Assembly: GCF_002234405.1 (NCBI RefSeq)
Contig: NZ_NMQT01000124.1
Location: forward strand, 62,001-126,000
Direction of reading: 5' to 3'
DNA: 64,000 bases
Source of the DNA: Amycolatopsis thailandensis
Lineage (GTDB): Bacteria; Actinomycetota; Actinomycetes; Mycobacteriales; Pseudonocardiaceae
The first letter of the stretch is position 1; every line of letters starts with the position of its first letter. Of the stretch, positions 46,697 through 54,549 are shown piece after piece. A model generated the notes under the pieces. The model was not told the DNA's origin. It made no database searches and saw nothing but the letters and a program-made list of their open reading frames with translations. Both the position numbers and the translations under genes were made by a program.

Positions 46697-47710
46697 CTAT
46701 GAGGCTCGGCGGATCGGTCCTGGCTCGACGCGGATTTCGGGTCGGGGCCGATGCTTCGCGGCTCGATATCCGGCTCGCAGCTCGGCGATCACCGACTTGG
46801 GGTCACTGCGCAGCCTGCTCGGCAGCGTTTGTACGACGACGATCCCATTCGCGGCGTATCGATTGTTGCGGTCCAGCGTCTTGGCGTAGTGCCTGCCCCG
46901 TTGATGGAACTCCCAGGAGTCGATCTCCCAAGCCATGGCGACGTCGTCGCACCAGCGATCGGGCATCCCGATGAACCGGCCGTTCTGATCGAACAGCTTC
47001 ACGTTGGACACCGTCGCTGGCAGGCCGGCCCGCTTCCACAAGGACGCCGCATCCAGTTCGGGCACCGATCGGATGTCTGCCTGTAGTACCTCTAGTGTGG
47101 CCCGTGGAAGCGCGGTGCCTCGCTGACTGCCTTCGGCGAGTTCGTGCGCGAGGTCGGCATAGGTACACAAGCCGCTTTCCAGTGCCTCCAACAGTACCGC
47201 GCTCACCACGTCCGAAATTCTCGTTCTGCGCAGGCCGTCGATGACGGCTCGTGCCGGCGGGCTCAGCGGCACGGCCCTCAGGTGGACCGGTTCGGGTAGG
47301 TACCTCGTCCGTTCCACGATCACGAACCTCTTGTCGCAAAAGCGGTGCGTGTGCGGAACAAGCAGGTGTACGAGACCGTCGTTCGGTACTGACCGGAGAC
47401 CATACCTACGAGCAGCCTCGAAGCCGGTCACGATGCCGAACAGGTCTGTGTGCATCCTGGCTGCCTCGACCCGCTGTCTCGCGGTGGGTTGGGCTCGGTC
47501 GAGAAGGACGATTCCCGGTAGGAGATGCGTCCAGGGCCCGTTCGGCTGGCATCTTCGGTAGGTCGTCCGCTGCGGAATACCGAGCCTCTCCAATTGCTCG
47601 GCAGTGATCACTCCGCTCTTGCTGTGACGGAGAAGGTGGGCTTCTGACTGGGTGAGTTTTGTGAGTTTCACGCTGTGATGGTCGGGCCTCGCACCGACAG
47701 AATCGACCAT
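46697..47710 (-). CDS. AbiEi/DUF559-like accessory protein
   Basis: 337 residues. N-terminal winged-helix-like region (SKSGVITAEQLERLGIPQRTTYRRC) as in AbiEi-type antitoxins, a middle domain (HLLVPHTHRFCDKRFVIVERTRYLPE) and a C-terminal segment similar to DUF559/Vsr-type nuclease folds (GMPDRWCDDVAMAWEIDSWEFHQRGRHYAKTLDRNNRY). The proteins recur in many copies in actinomycetes; function unknown. No toxin partner is adjacent. About a third of its first 32 codons end in A or T, well above housekeeping neighbours, suggesting transfer. Bracketed by two near-identical hairpins. GTG 47671 is an alternative start. Confidence 0.7.
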   Translation of the reverse strand: MVDSVGARPDHHSVKLTKLTQSEAHLLRHSKSGVITAEQLERLGIPQRTTYRRCQPNGPWTHLLPGIVLLDRAQPTARQRVEAARMHTDLFGIVTGFEAARRYGLRSVPNDGLVHLLVPHTHRFCDKRFVIVERTRYLPEPVHLRAVPLSPPARAVIDGLRRTRISDVVSAVLLEALESGLCTYADLAHELAEGSQRGTALPRATLEVLQADIRSVPELDAASLWKRAGLPATVSNVKLFDQNGRFIGMPDRWCDDVAMAWEIDSWEFHQRGRHYAKTLDRNNRYAANGIVVVQTLPSRLRSDPKSVIAELRAGYRAAKHRPRPEIRVEPGPIRRAS

Positions 47711-47713
47711 CGA

Positions 47714-47770
47714 GTGTCATGAGGGGTCCCCTTAGGACAAATTTTGTCTTAAGGGGACCCCTCATGACAC
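47714..47770. terminator. Hairpin, GTCATGAGGGGTCCC family, right copy
   Basis: 57-nt palindrome: 28-bp arms starting GTGTCATGAGGGGTCCCCTT with one G-T mismatch and a single central base. It starts 3 bp upstream of the ATG of the 46697-47710 gene and follows the stop codon (47797) of the peptidase gene upstream on the minus strand, so it should stop read-through into that gene. Confidence 0.85.
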
Positions 47771-47796
47771 GCTGCGTGGACGTGAAAGGGACAGTG

Positions 47797-49302
47797 CTAC
47801 TTCCCCGAGGCGGCCTTGACGAACTTCGCCAGGTCCTTCGCCTGCCGCACCCGCGACTCTTCGTGCACGTACATCATGTGCCCCGCCGGGTAGTAAGCCG
47901 TGTCGATGTTGTCCCGCAGCTCCTCAGGAATCTGCAGCCGCGCCAACACGTGCTCCGAAGCGAAGTACGGCGTAGCGCCATCGTAGTGGCCGAAGGCGAC
48001 ATGCACCCGAAGGTGCGGATTCGCCCGCATAGCGGAAGCGAGCGAGTCCACAGAGGACACCGAGCGGCCCTCGAAGTCGGAGTACGACCAAGCCTTGAAG
48101 ACGTCCGTCGAAAGGATCTCGTACGGCAGATCGTTCTCGTAGCCCAGTTCGGCGCGCACGTAGTGGTTGAGCCCGCCCGTGTAGGCGCCGATGATCCGCG
48201 AGATCGACGGGTCGTCGCTCATGTGCTCGCGGCCGCCGTCGGGTTCCCAGGTGGTGAATCGGCCATCCATCCGGCCGACGGTGAGACCCCTGTCCCGCAA
48301 AAGTTCGGTGAAGTAGCGGACGTGCTCGATCCGCAGGTTGACACGGTCCACATAGGACTCGCTCAGACCGGTCAGGGAAGCGAGGGTCGCCACCGCCTCC
48401 GCCCGGTCCTGTGTGGACAGACGGGCGCCACGCGCGAGGGCCCAGGGGAGTTCCTTGGCCGCGAAGTCCTCGGCGTCCGCGAGGACGTCGTCGAGCGGAC
48501 GGTCGCCGTGCAGGCCGTGGTAGTGCGCGATCGCCGCGTAAGTCGGCACGTAGAGCGAGTACGGCAGGTCGTTGCCCTCGGTGAACCGCAGGGTGCCCAG
48601 GTCCAGCACCGACGAGATCAGCAGTAGCCCGTTCAGGTACATCCCATGGCGTTCCTGCAGGTGCGACGCCAGCCCGGCCGCGCGGAGCGTGCCGTAAGAC
48701 TCGCCGGCGAGGAACTTCGGTGAGAGCCAGCGCTTCTCCCGCGACACCCACAGCCGGATGACCTCGCCGATGGACTCGATGTCGGCGGTGAACCCGTGGT
48801 ACTCCTTGGCCTTTTCACCGTCCACGGCGCGCGAGTAGCCGGTCGACACCGGGTCGATGAACACCAGGTCACTGTGCGCGAGCAGGGTTTCCTGGTTGTC
48901 GGTCAGCCCGTAGGGCGGCGCGACCGGGTCGTCGACGTCACCGGACAGCACGCGGCGCGGGCCGAGCAGGCCCATGTGCAGCCAGACGCTCGCCGAGCCG
49001 GGGCCGCCGTTGAACGCGAAGGTGACCGGGCGCGTGCCGGGTTCCGCGTCGTCGAGCGTGTAGGCGGTCACGAACACCTCGGCCTTGGCCTGATGGCCCT
49101 CGGACTTCCCGTCGGTGACGACCTCCTTCCGCAGCACGATCCGCCCGGTCCGGGCGGTGTAGGCGAGCTTGCGCCGCTTGAGTGTCAGCGTGTGCTTCGT
49201 GGCGACCAGGTCGTCGGTCGGTTCGGCCTTGGTTTCCACCGACGGGGTGTCCTTGTCGTCGGTGGCCGTCACGGTGTTCGATTCGGGATTGGTGTCCGGC
49301 AT
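47797..49302 (-). CDS. S10-like serine carboxypeptidase family protein
   Basis: 501 residues, alpha/beta-hydrolase fold of the S10 family: oxyanion region VTFAFNGGPGSASVWLHMG, nucleophile Ser202 in LAGESYGTLR, Asp near VAFGHYDGATPY and His in YPAGHMMYVHEES. No signal peptide is visible, unlike secreted S10 enzymes, so a cytosolic peptidase is expected. Divergent from the endonuclease V gene, 28 bp apart. Confidence 0.88.
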   Translation of the reverse strand: MPDTNPESNTVTATDDKDTPSVETKAEPTDDLVATKHTLTLKRRKLAYTARTGRIVLRKEVVTDGKSEGHQAKAEVFVTAYTLDDAEPGTRPVTFAFNGGPGSASVWLHMGLLGPRRVLSGDVDDPVAPPYGLTDNQETLLAHSDLVFIDPVSTGYSRAVDGEKAKEYHGFTADIESIGEVIRLWVSREKRWLSPKFLAGESYGTLRAAGLASHLQERHGMYLNGLLLISSVLDLGTLRFTEGNDLPYSLYVPTYAAIAHYHGLHGDRPLDDVLADAEDFAAKELPWALARGARLSTQDRAEAVATLASLTGLSESYVDRVNLRIEHVRYFTELLRDRGLTVGRMDGRFTTWEPDGGREHMSDDPSISRIIGAYTGGLNHYVRAELGYENDLPYEILSTDVFKAWSYSDFEGRSVSSVDSLASAMRANPHLRVHVAFGHYDGATPYFASEHVLARLQIPEELRDNIDTAYYPAGHMMYVHEESRVRQAKDLAKFVKAASGK

Positions 49303-49330
49303 ACCCCCAACTTACTGGCAGTCTGTACCG

Positions 49331-50011
49331 GTGGACATCGTCACGGCGCATGATCGCCCGAACACGCCCCGCCAGGCGATCGAGATCCAGGAAACCCTGC
49401 GTGGCCCGGTCGATCTCGAAGATCGCTGTCCACAAGAGATCACCACGGTCACCGGCCTCGATGTCGCCTACGACGAGGACAGCGGCCTCATCGCCGCCGC
49501 CGCGGTCACGCTTGAAACTTCCGGTTTCCGTGTCGTGGAAAAACGAACCGTCGTTTCCGAGGTCTCGTTCCCGTACGAACCGGGTCTTTTCGCCTTCCGC
49601 GAGCTGCCCCCGCTGCTCGACGCCCTCCGCGCGCTCGATCACGTCCCGGATCTCCTGGTTTGCGACGGGCACGGGCTGGCTCACCCACGCAGATTCGGGC
49701 TGGCGTGCCACGTCGGGGTCGTGACCGGTCTTCCGTCCGTCGGAGTGGGCAAGACCCGGTTCATCGGCGAGCACGACGAGCCCGGCGCGGAACGCGGTTC
49801 ACGGGCGCCTCTGCTGGACGACGGCGAGGTCGTCGGCGCCGTCCTGCGCACCCAGGACGGTGTGAAGCCCGTCTACGTCTCCGTCGGTCACAAGATCTCC
49901 CTGGACAACGCCTGCCGCCAGGTGCTGCGGCTGTGCCCGGACTTCCGGCAGCCGGAGACGACCCGGCACGCCGATCGCCTCTGCCGCGACGCGTTGAAGG
50001 AGGCGCTATGA
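49331..50011 (+). CDS. nfi: Endonuclease V
   Basis: Cuts the second phosphodiester 3' of deoxyinosine, starting repair of deaminated adenine. 226 residues from GTG 49331: metal-site Asp in VTGLDVAYD, FRELPPLLDAL, VCDGHGLAHPRRFGLACHVGV, GVGKTRF and the C-terminal KPVYVSVGHKISLDNA. All catalytic acids are present. The stop overlaps the glycosylase ATG by 4 bp, making a two-gene deamination-repair operon. Confidence 0.94.
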   Translation: MDIVTAHDRPNTPRQAIEIQETLRGPVDLEDRCPQEITTVTGLDVAYDEDSGLIAAAAVTLETSGFRVVEKRTVVSEVSFPYEPGLFAFRELPPLLDALRALDHVPDLLVCDGHGLAHPRRFGLACHVGVVTGLPSVGVGKTRFIGEHDEPGAERGSRAPLLDDGEVVGAVLRTQDGVKPVYVSVGHKISLDNACRQVLRLCPDFRQPETTRHADRLCRDALKEAL

Positions 50012-50700
50012 AGTTCCGTTCTCTCGCCGAACTCGACGCCGAGGTCGTCGGCTGCCGCGCCTGCCCGCGGCTGGTCGCGTGGCGCGAGGAGATCGCCGTG
50101 GTCAAACGCGCGGCTTTCGCCGGCGAGACCTATTGGGCCCGGCCGGTGCCCGGATTCGGCCCGCCGGACGCGTCGCTGGCCATCGTCGGCCTGGCTCCGT
50201 CGGCACACGGCGCGAACCGGACCGGCCGGATGTTCACCGGCGACCCCTCCGGCGACGTCCTGTTCAAGGCGCTTCACCGGGTCGGTGTCGCCTCACAGCC
50301 GACGGCGACCCGGATAGGTGACGGGCTCGAGCTGCGGGGGACCAGGATGGTCTCCCCGGTGAGATGCGCGCCACCCGCCAACAAGCCCACACCTGAGGAG
50401 CGGGACACCTGCCGATCCTGGCTGGTCGAAGAGCTCACGTTGCTCAAACCGACACTCAAGGCCGTCTTCGTGCTCGGCGCGTTCGGCTGGCAAGCGCTCT
50501 TGCCGGTGCTCGCGGAGGCGGGCTGGCCGGTGCCCACGCCACGCCCGAAATTCGGCCACGGAGCCGAGGTTGAACTCGGCGACCTGCGTCTTTTCGGCTG
50601 CTACCACGTGTCGCAGCGCAATGTCCAGACCGGCAGGCTGACGCTTGACATGGTGTGCGACGTCCTGGCCTCCGCGACCTCGGCGGCTGGCCTGAACTGA
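50008..50700 (+). CDS. Uracil-DNA glycosylase, family 5 (UdgB)
   Basis: 230 residues. Motif A GLAPSAHGANRTGRMFTGDPSG lacks the catalytic Asp/Asn of other families, the hallmark of UdgB; motif C is HVSQRNVQTGRLT. Four Cys (GCRACP near the N-terminus; CAPP...DTC near 122-136) should bind a 4Fe-4S cluster. UdgB enzymes remove uracil and also hypoxanthine, overlapping in substrate with the coupled endonuclease V. Confidence 0.92.
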   Translation: MKFRSLAELDAEVVGCRACPRLVAWREEIAVVKRAAFAGETYWARPVPGFGPPDASLAIVGLAPSAHGANRTGRMFTGDPSGDVLFKALHRVGVASQPTATRIGDGLELRGTRMVSPVRCAPPANKPTPEERDTCRSWLVEELTLLKPTLKAVFVLGAFGWQALLPVLAEAGWPVPTPRPKFGHGAEVELGDLRLFGCYHVSQRNVQTGRLTLDMVCDVLASATSAAGLN

Positions 50701-50784
50701 ATCGGTGCGGAAACCGTGGCGACGCTGGTCACAGCGGGATGGGGTACACGAGCGATCTCAGCTGATGGGTGCGACTATAGAAAT

Positions 50785-52113
50785 ATGGCTGGTGTTAAGT
50801 CGGAACCGACACGGATCCTCGTCCTCGGTGGTGGGTACGTCGGGCTCTACACGGCGTACGGGCTCCAAAAGATGCTCCGGGCCAACGAAGCGTCCGTGAC
50901 GGTCGTTGATCCGCAGCCGCACATGACCTATGCCCCCTTCCTGCCCGAGGCGGCGGCCGGTGCGATCGAACCGCGGCACGTGGTCGTGCCGCTGAGGCGC
51001 GTGCTCAAGCGCTGCCACGTGCTCACCGCGCGCGTGACGAAGATCGAGCACGAGCGCAAGGCCATCACGGTCGAGGCCGCCGACGGGCACGTCGAGCAGC
51101 TGAACTACGACGTCCTCGTGGTCGCCCTCGGGGCCGTGGCGCGCATCCTGCCGATCCCGGGCCTGGTCGAGGAAGGCATCGCCTTCAAGACCATCGGTGA
51201 GGCGATCTACCTGCGCAACCACGTCATGACGAAGCTGGACGAGGCCGCCAGCACGCTCGACCCCGAGCAGCGCAAACGCCTGCTGACGTTCACCGTCGTC
51301 GGTGGTGGGTTCGCCGGTATCGAGGCGCTCGCCGAGCTCGAGGACATGACCCGGTTCGCGGTGGAGAACTACTACCCGAACCTCAAGGTCGAGGACATCC
51401 GCTGGGTGCTCGTCGAGGCGGCCGGGCGGATCCTCCCCGAGGTGCGCGAGACGCTCGGTGTGTACACCGTCGAGCAGCTCGAGAAGCGCGGCATCGAAGT
51501 CTATTTGTCGACAGCGGCGAAGTCGTTCGAGAACGGCCACGTCGTGCTCTCGGACGGCACCGAGTTCGACACCGACACGATCATCTGGACCGCCGGTGTG
51601 AAGGCGAACCCGGTGCTCGCCAGCTCGGACCTGCCGCTGGACAAGCGCGGCCGCGTCGAGGCCACCGCCGCGATGCAGGTCGTCGGGCACCCCGACGTCT
51701 GGACCGCCGGTGACAACGCCGCCGTGCCGGACCTCTCGCGGACCGAGCAGGACCCGACCGCGACCTGCCCGCCGAACGCGCAGCACGCCGTTCGCCAGGC
51801 GCGCCTGCTGTCGAAGAACATCATCAAGGTGATCCGCGGCGGCAAGCCGAAGGACTACTACCACAAGAACCTGGGTGCGGTGGCCAGCCTCGGTCTGCAC
51901 AAGGGTGTCGCCGACGCGCTGAACCTGAAGATCAAGGGCTTCCCGGCCTGGCTCTTCCACCGCGCGTACCACCTCAAGGCGATGCCGACGTGGAACCGCA
52001 AGATCCGCATCCTGTTCGACTGGATGCTCGGTGGCCTGTTCCGGCGCGAGGTCATCTCGCTCGGCCAGATCAACAACCCGCGCGAGGAGTTCGACAGGCT
52101 GTCGAAGTCCTGA
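50785..52113 (+). CDS. ndh: Type II NADH dehydrogenase
   Basis: 442 residues, peripheral membrane flavoprotein passing electrons from NADH to menaquinone without proton pumping. FAD motif ILVLGGGYVGLYTAYGLQ, NADH motif FTVVGGGFAGIEALAEL, second FAD motif VWTAGDNAAVPD and quinone-site region CPPNAQHAVRQA. The C-terminal amphipathic part (WNRKIRILFDWMLGGLFRREVISLGQ) anchors it. ATG 50785 was chosen by homology of the N-terminus (frame open from 50716). Monocistronic; ends at a hairpin. Confidence 0.93.
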   Translation: MAGVKSEPTRILVLGGGYVGLYTAYGLQKMLRANEASVTVVDPQPHMTYAPFLPEAAAGAIEPRHVVVPLRRVLKRCHVLTARVTKIEHERKAITVEAADGHVEQLNYDVLVVALGAVARILPIPGLVEEGIAFKTIGEAIYLRNHVMTKLDEAASTLDPEQRKRLLTFTVVGGGFAGIEALAELEDMTRFAVENYYPNLKVEDIRWVLVEAAGRILPEVRETLGVYTVEQLEKRGIEVYLSTAAKSFENGHVVLSDGTEFDTDTIIWTAGVKANPVLASSDLPLDKRGRVEATAAMQVVGHPDVWTAGDNAAVPDLSRTEQDPTATCPPNAQHAVRQARLLSKNIIKVIRGGKPKDYYHKNLGAVASLGLHKGVADALNLKIKGFPAWLFHRAYHLKAMPTWNRKIRILFDWMLGGLFRREVISLGQINNPREEFDRLSKS

Positions 52114-52125
52114 GGCGGTAGCTCC

Positions 52126-52172
52126 GTGAAGGCCTCCTTCCCTACCTTGAGCGTAGGGAAGGAGGCCTTCAC
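52126..52172. terminator. 20-bp perfect hairpin after ndh
   Basis: GTGAAGGCCTCCTTCCCTAC (52126-52145) and its exact complement (52153-52172) with loop CTTGAGC. Located 12 bp after the NDH-2 stop. Shares GTGAA(A)GGCCTCCTTC with the weaker hairpin at 62830. Confidence 0.85.
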
Positions 52173-52189
52173 CGCGTCTAGGGTGTTCG

Positions 52190-52369
52190 GTGCAGGCATT
52201 CCGGAAGCTGAAGCCGCCCATCCGATCCGCCCTGCCCCGGCCAGGACTGACCCCGCTCGAACTGGCCCACGATCTCGTGGAGCGGATCAGGTTCGACCAG
52301 TACCAGGCGATCTGGGACCTCGTCGGCAACAGCTGGCTGAAGTATCGCCAAGCCGGCAAAGCGAACTAG
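52190..52369 (+). CDS. Small hypothetical protein, 59 residues
   Basis: GTG 52190 opens a 59-residue frame: MQAFRKLKPPIRSALPRPGL, then TPLELAHDLVERIRFDQYQA, then IWDLVGNSWLKYRQAGKAN. Composition is protein-like (Trp, Tyr, amphipathic helix), unlike shadow frames of GC-rich DNA. No family recognised. Lies between the ndh hairpin and tRNA-Leu(UAA). No strong ribosome site, but it could be leaderless. Confidence 0.45.
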   Translation: MQAFRKLKPPIRSALPRPGLTPLELAHDLVERIRFDQYQAIWDLVGNSWLKYRQAGKAN

Positions 52370-52407
52370 GTCATCACCGGTCGAGGGCATCGCCTAGGCT
52401 GACCCGT

Positions 52408-52484
52408 GCCCCGGTAGCCCAACTGGCAGAGGCAGTCGACTTAAAATCGACACAGTGCGGGTTCGATCCCCGTCCGGGGCACCA
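52408..52484 (+). tRNA. tRNA with anticodon UAA (Leu-type) but short variable arm
   Basis: 77 nt including encoded CCA. Acceptor stem GCCCCGG/CCGGGGC, D-arm with GG in the loop, anticodon stem GTCGA/TCGAC closing loop CTTAAAA (anticodon UAA), variable region only ACAGT, T-arm GCGGG-TTCGATC-CCCGT, discriminator A. The anticodon says Leu (UUA), yet bacterial tRNA-Leu normally has a long class II variable arm; this one is class I. Confidence 0.9.
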
Positions 52485-52535
52485 CATGTTCCGCACTGTG
52501 GACGTGCTGGTCCGGGTGGACGGCCGCTGCCGACA

Positions 52536-53792
52536 ATGACCGGCATGACCGACGAAGCCACCTATGACCGCACCCGGCTCGCGCAGTGGCGTGCGGGTGA
52601 AGCGCGAGCCGACGGGATATCGCGGCGCGGGATGCTTCGGCTGGCCGCCGGTGGCTCGCTCGCGCTGACGGCGCTCGGAACGTTCCCGGCCGGGACGGCG
52701 TCGGCCGCGACACCGATCGTGAAGCCGCTGCCGCCGGAGATCTTCGAGGTCTACGGCACCAACGCGGAGACGCGCTGGGAGGCGTTGAGCGGGCAGGGAT
52801 ACCTGACACCGGTCGAGCGGTTCTTCGTGCGGAACCACACCGCCACCCCGTCGATCGACACCGGCGCCTGGCGTTTGAAGCTGTTCGGAACCGGGTTGCG
52901 CGGTGCGCCGACAGCGGACAGGCCCGTCGAGTTCACCTATCACGATCTACGCCGATTGCCTGCGGAGACGATCACCTCCGCCATCGAATGCGCGGGCAAC
53001 GGCCGGAGCTACTTCACCAGCCAACAAGGGCAGACGGTGTCCGGCACGGCCTGGAAGCTCGGCGCGATCGGGGTCGCGCGCTGGCGCGGTGTCCGGCTGT
53101 CCACGGTGCTGGCCAAGGCGGGACTGACCCGGCACGCGGTGGACGTCCTGCCCGAGGGCCTGGACGCCGACTACGTCACCGGCGGGGTCAACCTGGGGAA
53201 GGTACGGCGCCCGCTGCCGATCGCGAAAGCGCTTCAGGACGTCTTGCTGGCTTACGAGATGAACGGGCGCCCGCTCCCGCCGGACCACGGCCATCCGGTC
53301 CGGCTCGTCGTGCCGTCCTGGATCGGGATCTCGTCGATCAAATGGCTCGGACGGATCGAAGTCTCGGAGACGCCGCTGGTGTCGCCGTGGAACACGCAGT
53401 ACTACCGGCTGCTCGGGCCGGACTATCCGGCGGAGGGCACGGTCGTGACCCGGCAGGTGGTCAAGAGCGCGTTCGAGCTGCCTTGGAACGCCGAGTTCGC
53501 GGCCGGTGGCAGGCACGTGCTGCGCGGCCGGTCGTGGTCGGGCAACGGCCGGATCCGACGGGTCGAAGTCGACGCGGGAGACGGCTGGCGGCAGGCGAAG
53601 TTCGTGGGCGCGGCAGCGGATCGCGGATGGCAGCGCTGGGAAATCCCTTGGCGCGCCGGTGTTCCCGGCGCCCGCACCCTGCGTGCGCGGGCCACGGACA
53701 TCACCGGGGTCACCCAGCCTGAGGTCACTCCGCTCAACACCCAGGGCTACCTGTTCGACGCCGTCGTCCGGCATCCGGTCAGGGTGGTGTGA
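52536..53792 (+). CDS. Tat-exported sulfite-oxidase-family molybdenum oxidoreductase
   Basis: 418 residues. Tat signal (ISRRGMLRLAAGGSLALTAL), then the Moco domain with the molybdenum-ligand Cys152 in SAIECAGNGRSY and RLVVPSWIGISSIKWLGRI, and the C-terminal Mo-co dimerisation domain. No heme domain. Likely oxidises sulfite or a sulfoxide outside the membrane. ATG 52545 is an alternative start. The next gene starts directly after its stop codon. Confidence 0.88.
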   Translation: MTGMTDEATYDRTRLAQWRAGEARADGISRRGMLRLAAGGSLALTALGTFPAGTASAATPIVKPLPPEIFEVYGTNAETRWEALSGQGYLTPVERFFVRNHTATPSIDTGAWRLKLFGTGLRGAPTADRPVEFTYHDLRRLPAETITSAIECAGNGRSYFTSQQGQTVSGTAWKLGAIGVARWRGVRLSTVLAKAGLTRHAVDVLPEGLDADYVTGGVNLGKVRRPLPIAKALQDVLLAYEMNGRPLPPDHGHPVRLVVPSWIGISSIKWLGRIEVSETPLVSPWNTQYYRLLGPDYPAEGTVVTRQVVKSAFELPWNAEFAAGGRHVLRGRSWSGNGRIRRVEVDAGDGWRQAKFVGAAADRGWQRWEIPWRAGVPGARTLRARATDITGVTQPEVTPLNTQGYLFDAVVRHPVRVV

Positions 53793-53793
53793 G

Positions 53794-54318
53794 ATGACCC
53801 AGTCGGTCGCGGTGAGCGGGGAGCCGACCGTCGAGCTGACCCTGGCGTTACGGGTGAGCACCGACTCAGAGCACGCCGCCGCGATCGCCGCGCGCCTGCT
53901 CGAGTCCTTTGAGGACACCGTCGGGGTGACGCTGACGGCGCGGACTTTCCAGGCAGGTGAAGCGAATTCCGGTCAGGTCGTCGAACTCGCCGGCCGACGC
54001 CGCCGGCTCGGCGAGTCCGCGCAGCCACTGCGGATCGAGCCGGATTCGCGGCGAGTGCTGCTGCGCGGCGAGGTGCTGGAGTTCACCAGGCTGGAGTTCG
54101 ACCTCCTGCTGTTCCTGAGCCGGAATCCGGACCGGGTCTTCGACCGCGTCACGTTGATGGCGCAGGTGTGGGGGCTGTCCGGCGGCAACGGCCGGACCGT
54201 GGACGTCCACATCCGGAAGATCCGGGGGAAGCTGGAGCCCGCGCTGACGCCGATCACGACGGTGCGCGGGGTCGGCTACCGGTTCGACGGGACGGCCGAG
54301 GTGTTCATCGCGGACTGA
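53794..54318 (+). CDS. Orphan OmpR-type winged-helix DNA-binding protein
   Basis: 174 residues. Residues about 1-75 are of unknown fold and lack a receiver aspartate. Residues 78-170 are a full Trans_reg_C winged helix (LRIEPDSRRVLLRGEVLEFTRLEFDLLLFLSRNPDRVFDRVTLMAQVWG...RTVDVHIRKIRGKLEP...TTVRGVGYRFDG). Contains a TTA codon at 53848-53850, so bldA-type translational control is possible. Starts directly after the stop codon of the Moco oxidoreductase, and may regulate it. Confidence 0.85.
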   Translation: MTQSVAVSGEPTVELTLALRVSTDSEHAAAIAARLLESFEDTVGVTLTARTFQAGEANSGQVVELAGRRRRLGESAQPLRIEPDSRRVLLRGEVLEFTRLEFDLLLFLSRNPDRVFDRVTLMAQVWGLSGGNGRTVDVHIRKIRGKLEPALTPITTVRGVGYRFDGTAEVFIAD

Positions 54319-54461
54319 GTGTGGTCGTGGTTTTCTGGCGTGGAAGAGCTTCGGGCCTGGTCATGGCTGCAGCCGGACACAATCATGCCGCAGGCGATAC
54401 CGCTGACGAACGTCAAGCCGACCACTCGTGCGGCAGATCTGAGTGTCGATCGAATCTCCAT
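54276..54461 (-). CDS. Small lipoprotein, 61 residues
   Basis: ATG 54461 is preceded by AAGGGG at 5 bp. The product MEIRSTLRSAARVVGLTFVS, then GIACGMIVSGCSHDQARSSS, has a basic start, hydrophobic core and lipobox VSGC, leaving a mature part of about 31 residues, polar and with several His (SHDQ, NHDHTQ). A promoter with consensus elements lies just upstream (54500-54529). The 3' end overlaps the convergent winged-helix gene by 43 bp. Function unknown. Confidence 0.6.
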   Translation of the reverse strand: MEIRSTLRSAARVVGLTFVSGIACGMIVSGCSHDQARSSSTPENHDHTQSAMNTSAVPSNR

Positions 54462-54499
54462 CGCAGCCCCTTTTCGTCAGAATGACGATTATGGCTCCC

Positions 54500-54529
54500 A
54501 GGGTATCGCCGACTGCAAGTTAACGTCAA
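54500..54529 (-). promoter_or_regulatory. Promoter of the small lipoprotein gene
   Basis: On the minus strand TTGACG (54529-54524) and TACCCT (54505-54500) are separated by 18 bp, a good SigA-type actinobacterial promoter. It lies about 40 bp before the small lipoprotein ATG and after the Nudix gene stop. Confidence 0.65.
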
Positions 54530-54549
54530 GGTGACGGTAAAGGGGGTGA

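Noticed and set aside
52178..52390. 70-residue minus-strand frame between ndh and tRNA-Leu
   Set aside because: The plus-strand 59-residue frame has better protein-like composition; the minus frame has no ribosome site.
54319..54534. Plus-strand small frame after the winged-helix gene
   Set aside because: The minus strand has lipobox, ribosome site and promoter in the same place; the plus frame has none.
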